Below are positions 1 through 12,379 of a stretch of 64,000 nucleotides of DNA, piece by piece (position 1 is the stretch's first letter; every line of letters begins with the position of its first letter). The notes beneath the pieces are model-generated. The model searched no databases, was not told the DNA's origin, and worked only from the letters and a program-made list of their open reading frames with translations. Location of the stretch: contig NC_092674.1 of assembly GCF_964355755.1 (NCBI RefSeq), positions 11,537,001-11,601,000 of the forward strand, given 5' to 3'. This DNA is from Antedon mediterranea (taxonomy: Eukaryota > Echinodermata > Crinoidea > Comatulida > Antedonidae). The position numbers were made by a program, and so were the translations under genes.

Positions 1-140
1 TCATGCAGCGCTTGTAAATTCACTTGCACTGATGAAGGGCTAGTGTTGCTTGGAAGCTCTGCTAACTTTTCCGGCTGTTTTACTTTATCATTTTGACTTA
101 GCTTTTCGTTTTTTTTGTATCTCCATTATATCTAACATTA
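1..140 (+). mobile_element. Penelope-like element 3' tail with decayed hammerhead
   Basis: A hammerhead-like core CTGATGA (29-35), preceded by TTGCA, is followed by a partly ruined stem II and GAAGC where GAAAC would be expected. The tail after it (about 57-130) reappears on the opposite strand at about 12405-12510. PLEs (GIY-YIG plus RT retroelements) are known to carry hammerhead motifs near their ends, and PLE coding fragments occur at 1.4 kb and 12.7-13.3 kb here. The copy is truncated by the window edge. Confidence 0.55.
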
Positions 141-244
141 TTTTTATTCACGAAGCAAGATCTCCGAAGAGATACTTTTATATATATAAACACAACAGGC
201 AAAGAACATTAATTCCAAGACATACTAATATTTAATTAATTTAG

Positions 245-400
245 GTATATATTTGGCCAAATTTTGAAAAAGTACTTTGATATCAGCAGTTGATGAGCTT
301 TGATGTGACATTTAGCCTTCCATCTGTTGTAAATCCACTATCAAAACCACAAAAGACCCGACCCTTATTTTTTAATCAACCTTATTGATCTCGACAATAT
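245..400 (-). repeat. Dispersed repeat, inverted copy of 10381-10500
   Basis: About 130 bp match the reverse complement of 10381-10500 (shared blocks include AAAGTACTTTGATATCAGCA and GTTGTAAATCCACTAT). Family not recognised. The other copy abuts the (ATT)n tail of a LINE fragment. Confidence 0.7.
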
Positions 401-613
401 CCAGGTAGATACACTAGACCTATCTTCATAATAACGTTTCATCTATTTTATTAATAAGGGATTCATCGTTCCTTTGAAATGTAAAATCAACAGATTTAGA
501 AAATCATTTGTATATTCTAAACAGAATTTATTTTTATATTTTAGGTTTTATGTATGCCATGAGAATTTTTATTTATTTTTTTTCTTAAAAATAATGTTTG
601 TATAAAAATTGAT

Positions 614-720
614 TTCCCCAGGAGAGGATCGAACTCTCGACCTCCGCATTACCTACAAGTAAGGGCGAAGCCATGTACTGTCTATAAGTACGGCGCGCTA
701 ACCGACTGAGCCACTGGGGA
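614..720 (-). tRNA. tRNA-Ile(UAU), intron-containing
   Basis: Sense strand reads from T at 720. Acceptor stem TCCCCAG pairs with CTGGGGA, discriminator A. D-stem GCTC/GCGC, anticodon stem CCGTA/TGCGG, loop CTTATAA with anticodon TAT, T-stem GAGAG/CTCTC around TTCGATC. A 33-nt intron follows TATA, at the same place as the canonical intron of animal tRNA-Ile-UAU. Mature length 74 nt. A-box and B-box are intact and a T-run lies just downstream, so it is a plausible Pol III gene. Confidence 0.9.
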
Positions 721-954
721 ACATATACCTGTGTAAAATCTCAATACAAAAACACTTTTGTTTAGTATTACGTAATATGGACTAAAACAATTATTTACAA
801 AATATATTCATTAGGTAAAATATTAAGTTTTATGCTAAATGACAATGATCAGGTAAATCGCATACTATTATTATAAGGTAGTATGATTCCACTTATCAGG
901 GTTTATTTTTATTTTTTTTTTTTTCTTAAAAATAATGTTTGTATAAAAATTGAT

Positions 955-1061
955 TTCCCCAGGAGAGGATCGAACTCTCGACCTCCGCATTACCTACAAG
1001 TAAGGGCGAAGCCAGGTACTGTTTATAAGTACGGCGCGCTAACCGACTGAGCCACTGGGGA
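955..1061 (-). tRNA. tRNA-Ile(UAU), intron-containing
   Basis: Second copy of the tandem unit, 341 bp from the first, with the same stems, anticodon TAT and 33-nt intron. Differences are confined to the intron (one base in the TACATGG/TACCTGG block) and the flank. Confidence 0.9.
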
Positions 1062-1324
1062 ACATATAGGTATACCTGTGTAAAATCTCAATATAACAAA
1101 ACGTTTGTTTAGTATTACGTAATATGCCCTAAAACAATTATTTACAGAATATATTAATTAGGTAAGTTATGTTAAGTTTTATGCTAAATGACAATGATCA
1201 GATAAACCGCATACTATTATTATAAGGTATTATAAGGTATATTATTATTATATAGGTCCTAATTCCACTTATCAGTGTTTATTTGTATTTTTTTTCTGAA
1301 AAATAATTTTTGTATAAAAAAAAA

Positions 1325-1431
1325 TTCCCCAGGAGAGGATCGAAACCTCGACCTCCGCATTACCTACCAGTAAGGGCGAAGCCATGTACTGTTTATAAGT
1401 ACGGCGCGCTAACCGACTGAGCCACTGGAGA
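1325..1431 (-). tRNA. tRNA-Ile(UAU), probably decayed copy
   Basis: Third unit, 370 bp on. The anticodon arm and intron are intact, but the T-arm is altered (GAGGTTTCGA where the siblings have GAGAGTTCGA), which damages the T-stem and B-box. The acceptor 5' strand is TCTCCAG, giving a G-U pair. Likely a pseudogene or poorly transcribed. Confidence 0.7.
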
Positions 1432-1440
1432 ACATATACC

Positions 1441-1795
1441 CGTGAAGGATCACCAAAAACAAAACCAATTATCTCTTCAACTTGGCAACTCGTTTACATT
1501 TGTAAATCATCTGAAACAACTAAACAAGTTTATGGTCTCGTTTGACGTACAAAATCTTTTTAGAAATATATCATTAGAAGAGTCGATTGATCTGGCAGTT
1601 AAGTACATGTCAAAAAATGAGGAATGTAATAATAACATCGAAGAAATGATTGATGCTTCCAACTTCAGGAACTCATTTTGTTCACAATAATGCATATTAT
1701 CAACAAATTGATGGGTTCACCTCTAGCAACCATATTAGCTAATTTATTCATGAGTCACAATGAGGAAAAATGGCTAAGCTTAAAACTGTAACATC
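1441..1795 (+). pseudogene. Penelope-like reverse transcriptase fragment
   Basis: Frame 1442-1690 contains MVSFDVQNLFRNISLEESID, the PLE-type RT block around the first catalytic Asp (typically FVSFDVxSLFTNIPLxET). After a frame change, 1705-1780 reads NKLMGSPLATILANLFM, the conserved PLE 'GSPLxPxLANxFM' motif. The second catalytic region (usually Y-x-D-D), the fingers and the GIY-YIG domain are absent here. It is a short, frameshifted relic inserted next to the tRNA cluster. Confidence 0.8.
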
Positions 1796-3529
1796 AGTAT
1801 TTAGGATGAAAACTTACACTGGTCTCATATTAGGATATTTTTTTCAATCTCAGGCAACATTTTAAGTGACTATGCCTAAGATTATTACAAAATATATCAT
1901 AGTTTGCATATCAGACAATGTTTTCCAATAAAGTTGGTTTTTGAATTCACTACTTTCACATTTAATTAATTCAAATAAAAAAATACTAGTCAATGTGTGT
2001 TTCCAAACGGAAAGTATAGTTGAGAATGGCTCCACGTTCCGGTTGCAATGCTACAGTCGTCTTCTTCAGAATATTGGCAAGTAGAGATGTGTAGGGTATT
2101 AAATTAACAAAGTCTAAGGAAGGTGATTGGTCTACACAAGAAATTAGAACGCGAAACTTCCCAGTTTTAACATATTTTCATACCCACTCTTTGACCCACA
2201 AATACACATAAGAACGAGGGGTCCGGTAATAATTAATAATGATAGGAATAAAAGAAATATTGTTCATTTTATTTTTTGATTTGTTGTGCATGAGTATGTT
2301 TAAATATTTATATTTCTATATATTATTCTGTATATTTAAAAAGTAAGATGATTTCAAATATGTTTTTTATTATAGACCCTACACGTAAATTTAATACATA
2401 TATTGAATGGGAATTATCAGACAAACAAAACACTCAATAAACACACCAGATGTGCAAGAAATTATATATTACAAAAGTCAATCTATATGCCTACTTATCA
2501 ATTGGTAAAAGGTTAATTATTAGTGCTACGTTACTGGTATTCTTCTGACTTTGAATTGGCTTCTATTTAAATAGCAAACACCTCTTAGTAACGAGACTAT
2601 TGTAAAAACAAATCGAGAATAAACCTTGTTGTCTTCTTGTTTTATGTTTACTTGCTCCTATTGCGTTTTCCATTAAGTCTGTAATTGTCGTGTAATTACA
2701 TAAACCAATTAGGAACATTTATCTATTTCTTGCATTAAGTATTAACTTCTTAAATGAATAAACACATCGCAATACACTACTATTTTGTCTTAAAGTGCAT
2801 CAATTGTGCAATCATTTTCGAATTCAATATTTGACAGTTATACAACCAGCATAAGTGTACGCCTAATTATGATAAGGTAATTCAGACAGTGACATTATTG
2901 TTAGCACTGGTACCGTACTTTAACAGCTACCAACCAAATGTTCATTTATTTGTGTCAACAGCAATAACATCATGTAAATACTACTTATTATTATAAACAA
3001 TATAAAATTTCAAAATGAAATATTCTGTTTAAGGTATTTCAAAGCCGAATGTGGCTGTGTAAGATAATATGCTTAAAAAATAACAACGAAAACGTATAGG
3101 GTATATACAATATAAAATACTATAAATGAAATATCAAATAAAATGTTATAACAATAAATATATCTACATTCTAATCTAAAATTTAATTCAATTGAATAGT
3201 TAGAATGATGAAGAAATATTAAATGATTTAAAATTTTTTAAACGATACAATATTTTATTTTAATTATGGTAATTCAATACATGTAGGCGCCCTATCATTA
3301 TTCTAGTTATGTTTAAGTTATATTTATTACATTTTTTATGGTGGCATCCAGTCACTTCAATAAAGAACCTGATGATCATTGGGCCCTCGATAAAACATAC
3401 AAATACACACAATCACATACAATATTGGATATTCAATACAAATGTATAGCATATAAAATATGTATATTAAAATTTGTTGAAAATATAATATTCAAAAAAA
3501 TCATCTACAAGTAAATTGTTAAAATAGTT

Positions 3530-3600
3530 CAACAGCTAATAAAAAAAGAAGTACAGATAGAGGGCATCCTTGTCTGATGCCACCATTCATATTAAAACTT
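3530..3600 (-). pseudogene. LINE reverse transcriptase fragment (GGIRQGCPLS type)
   Basis: On the minus strand about 22 codons read NMNGGIRQGCPLSVLLFLLA, a classic non-LTR RT palm motif. No flanking homologous frame was followed. It differs in type from the adjacent fragment (PQGS motif), so two LINE families are represented. Confidence 0.65.
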
Positions 3601-3654
3601 TTGATAACCAGCCATTTTTTGTAGTAATAGACTCACTTTGAAAGAAAGAAACAT

Positions 3655-3860
3655 TTGTTAAAGATCGTGATATGTCGTTATTCAAAAAGAGAACAGGATC
3701 GAGACCACTTCCTTGTGGTATTTCGATTTCAATGTTTCTTGTTTCTTGTTTCTGATATTATCTGATATACCTTATCATATTTTACAACCTGTTTTCTTTC
3801 ACTAACGTAATTTTCAAACCATTTAGTTTCATTATTCATAATACCGTAGTTGCGTATTTT
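3655..3860 (-). pseudogene. LINE reverse transcriptase fragment (CR1/Jockey-like)
   Basis: Minus strand reads YGIMNNETKWFENYVSERKQ, then after a short gap IEIPQGSGLDPVLFLNNDI. These match the 'KWFxSYLxxRxQ ... GVPQGSxLGPLLFxxYINDL' blocks of CR1/Jockey-group RTs. The segment is short, carries frame damage and ends at the ~3.89-kb minisatellite. Confidence 0.7.
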
Positions 3861-3884
3861 TCCCCAATATAAGGAGTGGGGTTG

Positions 3885-4160
3885 GTGAGCATCATGCCAA
3901 AATACGCAAAAAAATTGCCAAAATACGCTATGCTTTGCCAAAATACGCAAATCATGCCAAAATTTTCAAATCTGCTTTGCAAAAATACGCAAATCATGGC
4001 AACATACGCAATTTGAGGGCGCTATGCTTTTCCAAAACACGCAAATAATGCCAAAATACGCAAATCTGTTTTGCCAAAATACGCAAATCTTCTTTGCCAA
4101 AATACACAAATCATGCCAAAATACGCAAATTGAGGGCGCTATGCTTTGCCAAAAGACACT
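3885..4160. repeat. Minisatellite, ~20-bp unit
   Basis: The core GCCAAAATACGCAAATC recurs about ten times with variable linkers, plus a secondary block GAGGGCGCTATGCTTTGCC near 4014 and 4132. Units are degenerate. No coding signal. Confidence 0.85.
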
Positions 4161-4329
4161 AGAAACATGACAAACTACCGAAATTGGTCTATAGTTACTT
4201 AAAATATTTTTGTCACCCTTACCTTTGTATGTAGGAGTGGTTTTTGAAATATTCCAATATATGTTCTTCGTTTATTTTTTTTTATATTTCTAAAAGTAAT
4301 TGTTTTTATTGTTTTTATTTACATGTTCC

Positions 4330-4459
4330 CAAACATGTACAAATTAAGGAGTGGCTTTATGAGCGACTTCAGTTAGTACATGGCATGCTTCCACCACCAC
4401 CAGACATAACGAAAAAAAGAAATTATGGCAAAGAGAGAAAATTGTTGAAGATAACCTAA
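4330..4459 (+). other. Short open segment of unknown meaning
   Basis: Plus-strand frame ends in HVQIKEWLYERLQLV then HGMLPPPPDITKK before a stop at 4459. The composition looks protein-like, but I found no family match, convincing splice sites or partner exon. Confidence 0.15.
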
Positions 4460-4734
4460 AGTATGTTTGGATCCATCATCCTAATTTTCTATGGCTATTC
4501 AATTTTACCGCAGAAAGTTTTAACTTTTAATGCTTAACCTTTGTATGCTATTCTTCAACAGAAAGCTAATTTATATTCGAAGTAATCAACTATTCATAAT
4601 TGTATTTTAACTGATAATCATATGCCTATCATAATTAATATTATCTATAGTATACACCCCAACAGTCTAAATTTGATTATTAGTATCTTGTTAATATTAT
4701 TTGTGTAAGGTCAACAAGAATAAACATAACTATT

Positions 4735-4806
4735 TTAAGTTTCATATGGGGAAGTTGGTACGGTGATCCTTTCGATGGCCATCCCTCTAAGCTTCTTACG
4801 ATCAAT
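4735..4806 (-). CDS. Gene A last exon
   Basis: 23 codons and TAA: IDRKKLRGMAIERITVPTSP then YET. Completes the A10 motif TGK-IDRKKLR. Acceptor TTTTTCAAG. No peroxisomal SKL-type tail. Confidence 0.9.
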   Translation of the reverse strand: MDRKKLRGMAIERITVPTSPYET

Positions 4807-7800
4807 CTTGAAAAAGAAAAAATCATAATCAATGAAGACAGCGTTATGTACCGTATTAATTTATTAACAATACATAACAAATAATAATGTTTATCATTTG
4901 GTTGCACAAGCCAATACAAATTGTTTGAATACCTTTCCTGTAAAACCTTTTGGAAACTCATCAAATTGTAAGCAGTATTTTGGCAGGTAATTTATAAGGA
5001 ACTGTAAGACATAATCAACATTATCTTTATTAATGTTCAATACAACATTACATGTATAACAAAAATTGGTTTCTGGATAAAGCAACGCAACATCTTTTAA
5101 AAAAAAACATATTTAATGAGGGATCCATCCAGCTATTGCTGATCATTAGGAACCCTCAGAGGTTCACAAGACAAACATATACACAATATCCTCTACATAA
5201 ACTAAGTCTTATTAAAAGTCTTTGAGAGTGGAGTTGTAATTTGGTCCTTAAAAAATCCTGAAATGTGACGGGTCTTGAACCCAGGACCCTTGGAGTGGTA
5301 GCCAAGCACCATAACCACCAAGCCACAACTTAACCTTACAGCTGCAACTTCAGTATGTACATTTATCATATGCTCATTTATGTAATTATAACTGGAATTT
5401 TTTTTATAACTGTGACACTAAAATTATTTAATTTAATAAAAGCGTTGCGGAGATATGGACATTTTGTTTTCAATTGGATTTAAATATTCAAATTGAGGTC
5501 AAAGGTCAAAGAAAAACTTTATAAATTTGATAACATGAGTTTCTATAACTAGCATGGTTAAAAAAATTATAAAATGCAATGCTTGCACTTTCTGTCTGAT
5601 TTGCAGACTAAAATACATTAGGAATGGACTATTTGTGACTTTGTATACAATATATGTATTTCAATGTCAATGGCTACCATTTTTATTTTTGGGCGCCATC
5701 TTGGAACTCACTTTATATAATATTTCCTGAATCGGTTTTACTGACCTCAGAAATTCTTGATTCAGTACGGTACATTATTATTAGTATAGTATTATTACCT
5801 ATTTAAACTTTTACAGCCAGAGATATATGATATACCAATTTACTGGCAGCCATTTTGGATTTTGGCCGCCATCTTAGAAAATCGGAAGCTGATCGGGTGG
5901 CTTCTAGGCAAAAATCAATTAGTAGGTCCATGGAGGTTATACCTCCATGGCAGGTCTAAAAGAAGCCTCATGCCAAATTTGGTGCTTTTGTCCTGTGTAA
6001 CGATTTAGTCGCTAAGCCACCTGACTAATACAGTAAAACCACGAAATGGCTGTAAAGGTGTGCAACCATAATTGTATGCTGTCTTTCTGCAGCCAAAAAA
6101 AATCGACATTGACCGATAAAGTTCGTGTGGAAACTTATAATTTCATTCAAATCAGATAATTATCGGATAAATGCGATGGCAATATCTGCACATGCGCACT
6201 TAAGTTTTAAAATAATTATCTGATTGGTAACCGATAATTGTATTATGACTGCAGAAACACGTCCTTAGAAACTTAACTGACGAAGTCTAGATGGTAGCTA
6301 GACAAAACTGTCTTGACTCTAGTCAAGGTTTTTTCCACTTGGTTTATTATTTAAGAACTCTTTCTTCTTCTTATTTATTTGTTATACATTTATTATTCTA
6401 TTGTAACTAATGGTCATCCTTATCTTTATGTTATAAACAACGTCTTACTCCTACCTTATCAACACAATGTTTTTCTATATCTTCTACTGTAAAAGTACAG
6501 CCTGGATTAAGTCTGGAATTTAATGGAAAATTTTAAAGTAATACCATGGATACAACTCCTTGGTAATACTAATGTAATTGTATGTAACATTTTGTAAAAA
6601 CAAGTCATTTGTTGGGCAGTACACCAGTAATGTACACAGGAAAGTGCCTGGAAAAGCCTTAACAAAATAAATTTTACTAATTTCTATTGATTACTAAGTG
6701 ATGGTAGAATTGTATCATCCTAGCAATATTAAAATATCATACATACAATAAAACAACAAATATTTACATAACACAGGCGCACACGTCCTCTCCATATCTA
6801 TAATCTCGTATCCCCACAATCTAAAGAAAACATTATTCATGACTTTAGATATCATTATGTACTATATGCAATATTCGGACTGAGGACAAATTTCCCTTAT
6901 TTTACAGTATTGTACACTGAATATAAATTTAACACATCTCCGAGATCATACATACAATCATGAATAACATTTTATAACAAACATTGATTTTTTTTGGAAT
7001 ACACTATTAACAAACGTAGACCTTTCAGAGAGTATCCCCTTTTTTGTTCATTGTTGTAAAGAAAGAAATAAAAAGGTTAATAACTAACCACGCAAATGTT
7101 TCTATTTAGTACCAATCTTGCAAAATTGTCTTCACTTATTTTTTTATTTCTTTAAAAACTATTTTGACTATTCTGTGAATCACATTATAATGACCACAAA
7201 CTATGTATTTTTTACAGATTCTAACCTGAATGCTGTTGACAGCTGGATGACTTAAAAGCGCTGTTTCCAATGGAAAAGGGTATATGTTGAAACAACTTCT
7301 GATTATAACGTCCTTAAGAAAAAGAATACCGATAAACTGTAAATAAAGAATCTTTAAGTACATGATTTACAATTATTACTTGTATTGTTTTGTTTGTTAC
7401 AAGTATAGAACTGTACCTGCTTTGTTTAAGCCTGTTTTCCTGTCGACGTTATTCGACGCTATCGTCGTTGATCGTTAATAGTTCAACGACGATCGTTTGA
7501 AAACGATCAAGTTGAAATGATAACGATAGCGAGTACCGTTTTTTGTAAATCGTTACCATTTCAATGTTTACGTAGAAGATCGCTGATTATTGTTAACGAT
7601 AGCGTCGAATAACGTCGACAGGAAACAGGCTTTATATGTTAGCAAATCATACTAATTAGGCAAAGGATTTAAGATACTGTAACACGTTTTGGTTTGTATG
7701 TTTATTTATTCTCCAGTACGAAGTCTATACATATAGTATAATCATATTAAGTGGGTACTTCCAAAATATTAGTTTTAGAACTACGGCCGACCAACCTCTA

Positions 7801-10800
7801 TTCAGGGTACCCTTATTAAAAGAGGCTTTGTTTGGTGACAAAGGTATTCTCTAGATTAGTAGTTCTTATATTTATCAAATAAATTATAATAATAATAATT
7901 TTAATGTACTTTCCCATCAACCATACATATCTCTTAAATAATTATATGTGATGTTAATTGTTTTTTTTAAATCTTTTGTGGTAGCCACCACCTTTATTCA
8001 TCATTCAATCTTTCATAAATGTATTACAATTGTTGTATATACTCTCATTTCATAATCATATATAATACATTTCTATTAATATTTTGTGATGTTAATTGTA
8101 ATAGAATTATCTTATTGATTATGTGTGGAAATAAAAAAACAAAACAAAACCAACCTTCGTTCTGCCTGTTATTGTAAGATATCCATCTTGATTAAGGTTC
8201 CCAATATCACTGCAATTATGAATTTATAATGTAAAAAATATTTATTGTTAAAAAATAATATATAAAAAAACTTTCGAATATGTATTATAATATTTACCCC
8301 ATTCTAAACAATCCATCAGAGGTCATAGCTTCGTTTGTTTTTCTTTCATCAAAATAACCCTCAAATGCAATGTCGGTTTTTACCAATACTTCTCCCTCTT
8401 CCCCAAGCTTTACTGGATGTCCACTTTCATTTACAATCCTTATCTGAAATAGAACATGTTCCACAATGGGTAACATCAAACTGCATTATGAGTTATTTCA
8501 ATTAAACTTGGTGATTATAACAGATCTTTAACAGAAACATATGTTTTGTTTCTCTTTGTATGATAAATGTTATGATAGTTGTGTAATTACATATTATATT
8601 TGGTATATTTAGAATAGACCAATGTTCTTACTGCACTCTTCATCTTGAAACTCTCACTGTAAAAACCTACAAGCTAGAACCAAATGCCTTCATCCTTTTG
8701 CTATTCATGAATTCCTGCGAATTTGGCGAACCTTTCGTACTTCTCTAATGTGTGAATTGTTATGTTTACTTGTGTTTTTAATTGCTTATGTCATCTGGGA
8801 TTATAAGGGTCATTGTCGTTTGTTTTTGTCTCTTTTTTTGTATTGTTTATCTATATGTTTTTGTAATGATGCTATTAAGCAATAAAAGAGAGAAAATGTC
8901 ATTGTTATCTGGTTCCGTACTAAAAGTACAGTGAACGCCCCTTTTCTTTCGTTGCATTCTTCAATTTCGCACTTTGTCAAACATTCTCTCACTTTCCATT
9001 ATTTTAAAATTCATATAGAAACTTACTTCTTCAGCACAATTTAAGATACAATGCGCATCTTATCTTACATGTTTACCTTGTTGTTTCCTATGGGTTTACC
9101 TTGTTGTTTCCTATGGGTTTACCGACTGTTGTGCATGATTTGTGACCTTCTTGGACAAAAACGTCAAATATTTCTGTCGATCCATATGTTATCTAATTAC
9201 AAACGTTATTATTTCATATTAATAATTATTTCATATAAATAATATATATGTTATATACATATTCAAAGCTAGAGAAGAAATTATTTACTGACCGAAAATA
9301 CTCACCATTATATCAACTTTTAATTTCTTTGATAGAAGAATAGCAACTGATGGTGGAATCGGCGATCCTGTAATAAAACCTGTAACAAATTAAAATCGTT
9401 ATTGTATCAGTTATTACATTATAGATACGGTATACTGGTTACAATCATTCATTTTAATGTAGCAGATAATATAAGTTTCTTTAGGCCTATAATAATTCTA
9501 AATTCATGAAAAATGGTAGAAGCAATAGAAATTTCTCAATTTAAGTTTAAGAAATGAAAATGTGATGTTCTTTACTGAATTTAAAATTATATAAATTTAG
9601 TATATATTATAATTCATTAACACATCACAAACATAGGCAAATATATTCAAACTATATTCTAACACCCTTCCTTCTTCCTTTAGGCCACATGAGTTGTAAG
9701 TGGCTTCCTGATTATGATGGTATCTGTAAAATGTGTAAGAATAGTCTAGAAGACATTGAACATTTTCTATTCACATGTAACCAACTCAATGGAATAAGGA
9801 TTAAAGAATATACCAAATTAGAATATATGTTAATCGATATCAATCATTTAGATGTATGGGAAGATTTTATCTCTGGTGACATGAACACCAAAATCTTGTA
9901 TTAGGTGGAACTGATAACTACTATTATTATATGCATGACGTCGATTGTATATCAAATGTCTTTGATCGTTACTGTAAGGACTATGTTAAAAGAGCATGGG
10001 CACACAGATGTATTGTTCTAGGCGAGTAATGTTCATGTCAATCAAACTAAATGATTGATATCTCATCTCATTATAGTGTTAGGTCTACATTGTTGTTGCC
10101 CAATTCATTTTATATTGTACAGCTCCTTACCTATTCTATATGTTGATTTCTTGTTATTTTGTATTCTTAGGTGTCAGTGGGTTTCCTGCTGCTGTTGTGA
10201 TTATTATCAATGGTATTGTACAGTAGTTACTGTAGTTGAATTGTTTTGACATGTTGACCTACATCAACTTTTTATTGTAATTGTTGTTTTCTATGTATAT
10301 TTCTTTTGGATGCACCTTCCATTTGGTCGAGTGCCACTGTTGTAAAAGTGCAATCTCCAAATAAATTATTATTATTATTGTCAAGATCCATATTTGAGGT
10401 TGATTAAGGGTCGGATCTTTTGTGGTTTTAATAGTGGATTTACAACAGATGGTCACTTCAAAACTCATCAATTGCTGATATCAAAGTACTTTTTCAAAAT
10501 GTGTTTAGTATAGAGTATCTACCTGCTTTTAGAGACGACAAATCATAAAGATTTAGTGTTGGGTCATAAACCAATTGAATCAACCAATGGAACATTAGCA
10601 TAAAATGAGTAACCCTGGAAGACAAATACACTTCTTAAATCATGCAACTGTTATTATAAGAAAAAAACAATTTTTTATACGAATCAAACTCGGCTCAGTT
10701 TCCGCCAATCTTTCAACTCATAATATGTGCTTTTATTTCGATTCCTGTTGAATCAAATCAATATTTATTTCCTGTCAAAGATACATTAAAAATAATAGAA

Positions 10801-12125
10801 GCAATAAAAATCTCTTAATATAAGGTTTAAAAATGAAAGGAAGAGTCATCAAAAATATAATCTGTATTCTACAGGTCATCTTTTCTTGTCGCATTACAGG
10901 CCTGTTGCATGCATATAAATCTGGTAACTGATTAGTACTGTACCATTGCATATTACTTTAAAGATGTATTGTTCTCTCAAAAACATGAAAAATGAAGATT
11001 AATAGAATCAGACTTTAAATAGGCCAATTTGTAGTTGTAATAAAGTTAATCACTTTCAAAGGAAAAACAAAAGAGAACAAAATATAAATTAAATATTTTC
11101 ACTTATAAAATGACAAAATAAACAGTTAGATTCAACTGAAATTTACATTTTCGGGTAGATATTTTTTTTCCGAACTAACTTTTGTAAATAACTAATATGT
11201 GACATTAAAATGGCAAAAACATTAAAAAATATTTAGGAGGACAATATCCTTAACCGTCGTTTGGACGATTAAGCGTCAGTATTGAAAATAATATGATAAT
11301 TTAATAAACAAAGGAAAAACCTTTGTTAATCCTTTGATTTCTGTGGCCGGACTGAAAACATTGAATAATCTTCCGAATGGCTTTACAAATGTTTTATAAT
11401 AAGTCAATTGAAGATTGTTTTTTATTATTGTTTTTATTTTATTATTGTTATTACTGATGTATAGCGCCGCTGATAAATAATCATAGAAACAAAGGTGCGT
11501 TATAAGATTTAAAAAGGAGCAAGAGAAGTAAATCTACAAAAGTGCCGTATGCCTAATTACAATTCACAATCATGTTACCGTTCATCTTTGATAGTTTGTA
11601 AGAATTTCTGACAATCAAAGGCAGCTGCATTAGGGTATATACACGTTGAACCAATAAGAAGTGGACACACCTGCGTTTGTACAGTGCCATCTACAAATGC
11701 CATACTGCCACAACACACTAGTTTGGTTACCTTCAATGAATTATAGGACAGTTTTACATTTTATAATATTAGTAGCTTGACTAATTAATATTATTAAAAT
11801 TTTAGTATTATTATTAACATCATGCATGTTTCTCTTAATCAGATCGTGTGCGTTTGACTCTATTCGTAGAGCAAATAAAGTGCTTTAGATTACTGAATGA
11901 ATCTTATTCTTTCAAGGCTTAAATTTGTATTCATACCTTACAATAATATGTTAACACATAAACACATTTCAAACTTTCATTAATGTTATATCATTTATTT
12001 ACAGTATCAGTAATTATTACCTGACTTTCATTACATAATTGGAATAGGCCATAGGCGGGGTTCAACATTCGAAAATGTGAATTTTTTACCAGCTTTGGTG
12101 GTCCGGTTGAGCCCTGAAATAAAAT

Positions 12126-12203
<78 letters not shown>

Positions 12204-12299
12204 TTCTCACAGATTTCCTCATCTTTATCGTTTCAAATTAATTAATTAAATTTCAGTATATCACCGGGCGGTTTAGAATTAATGTTCTTTGCCTATTGT

Positions 12300-12379
<80 letters not shown>

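Larger units (their letters stand above)
600..3485. repeat. Left arm of ~37-kb inverted duplication
   Basis: Aligns by eye, in reverse complement, with 30425-38150. Anchors: 1860-1960 with about 33830-34010; 1990-2180 with 33590-33800; 2400-2760 with about 31410-31760; 2800-2960 with 31200-31350; 3040-3190 with 30700-31145; 3410-3480 with 30420-30490. The arms have diverged by substitutions and indels. The PLE fragment at 1441-1790 has no partner I could find on the right, so it probably inserted after the duplication. Confidence 0.85.

Noticed and set aside
8640-8680. Short minus-strand segment with acceptor and donor (SFKMKSA)
   Set aside because: Considered as the YGSTE exon before the real one at 9100-9192 was found; wrong phase.
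12031-12222. Open frame with a long Ile-Tyr run
   Set aside because: Translation of the (TA)n microsatellite; the real exon here is 12021-12113 in another frame.
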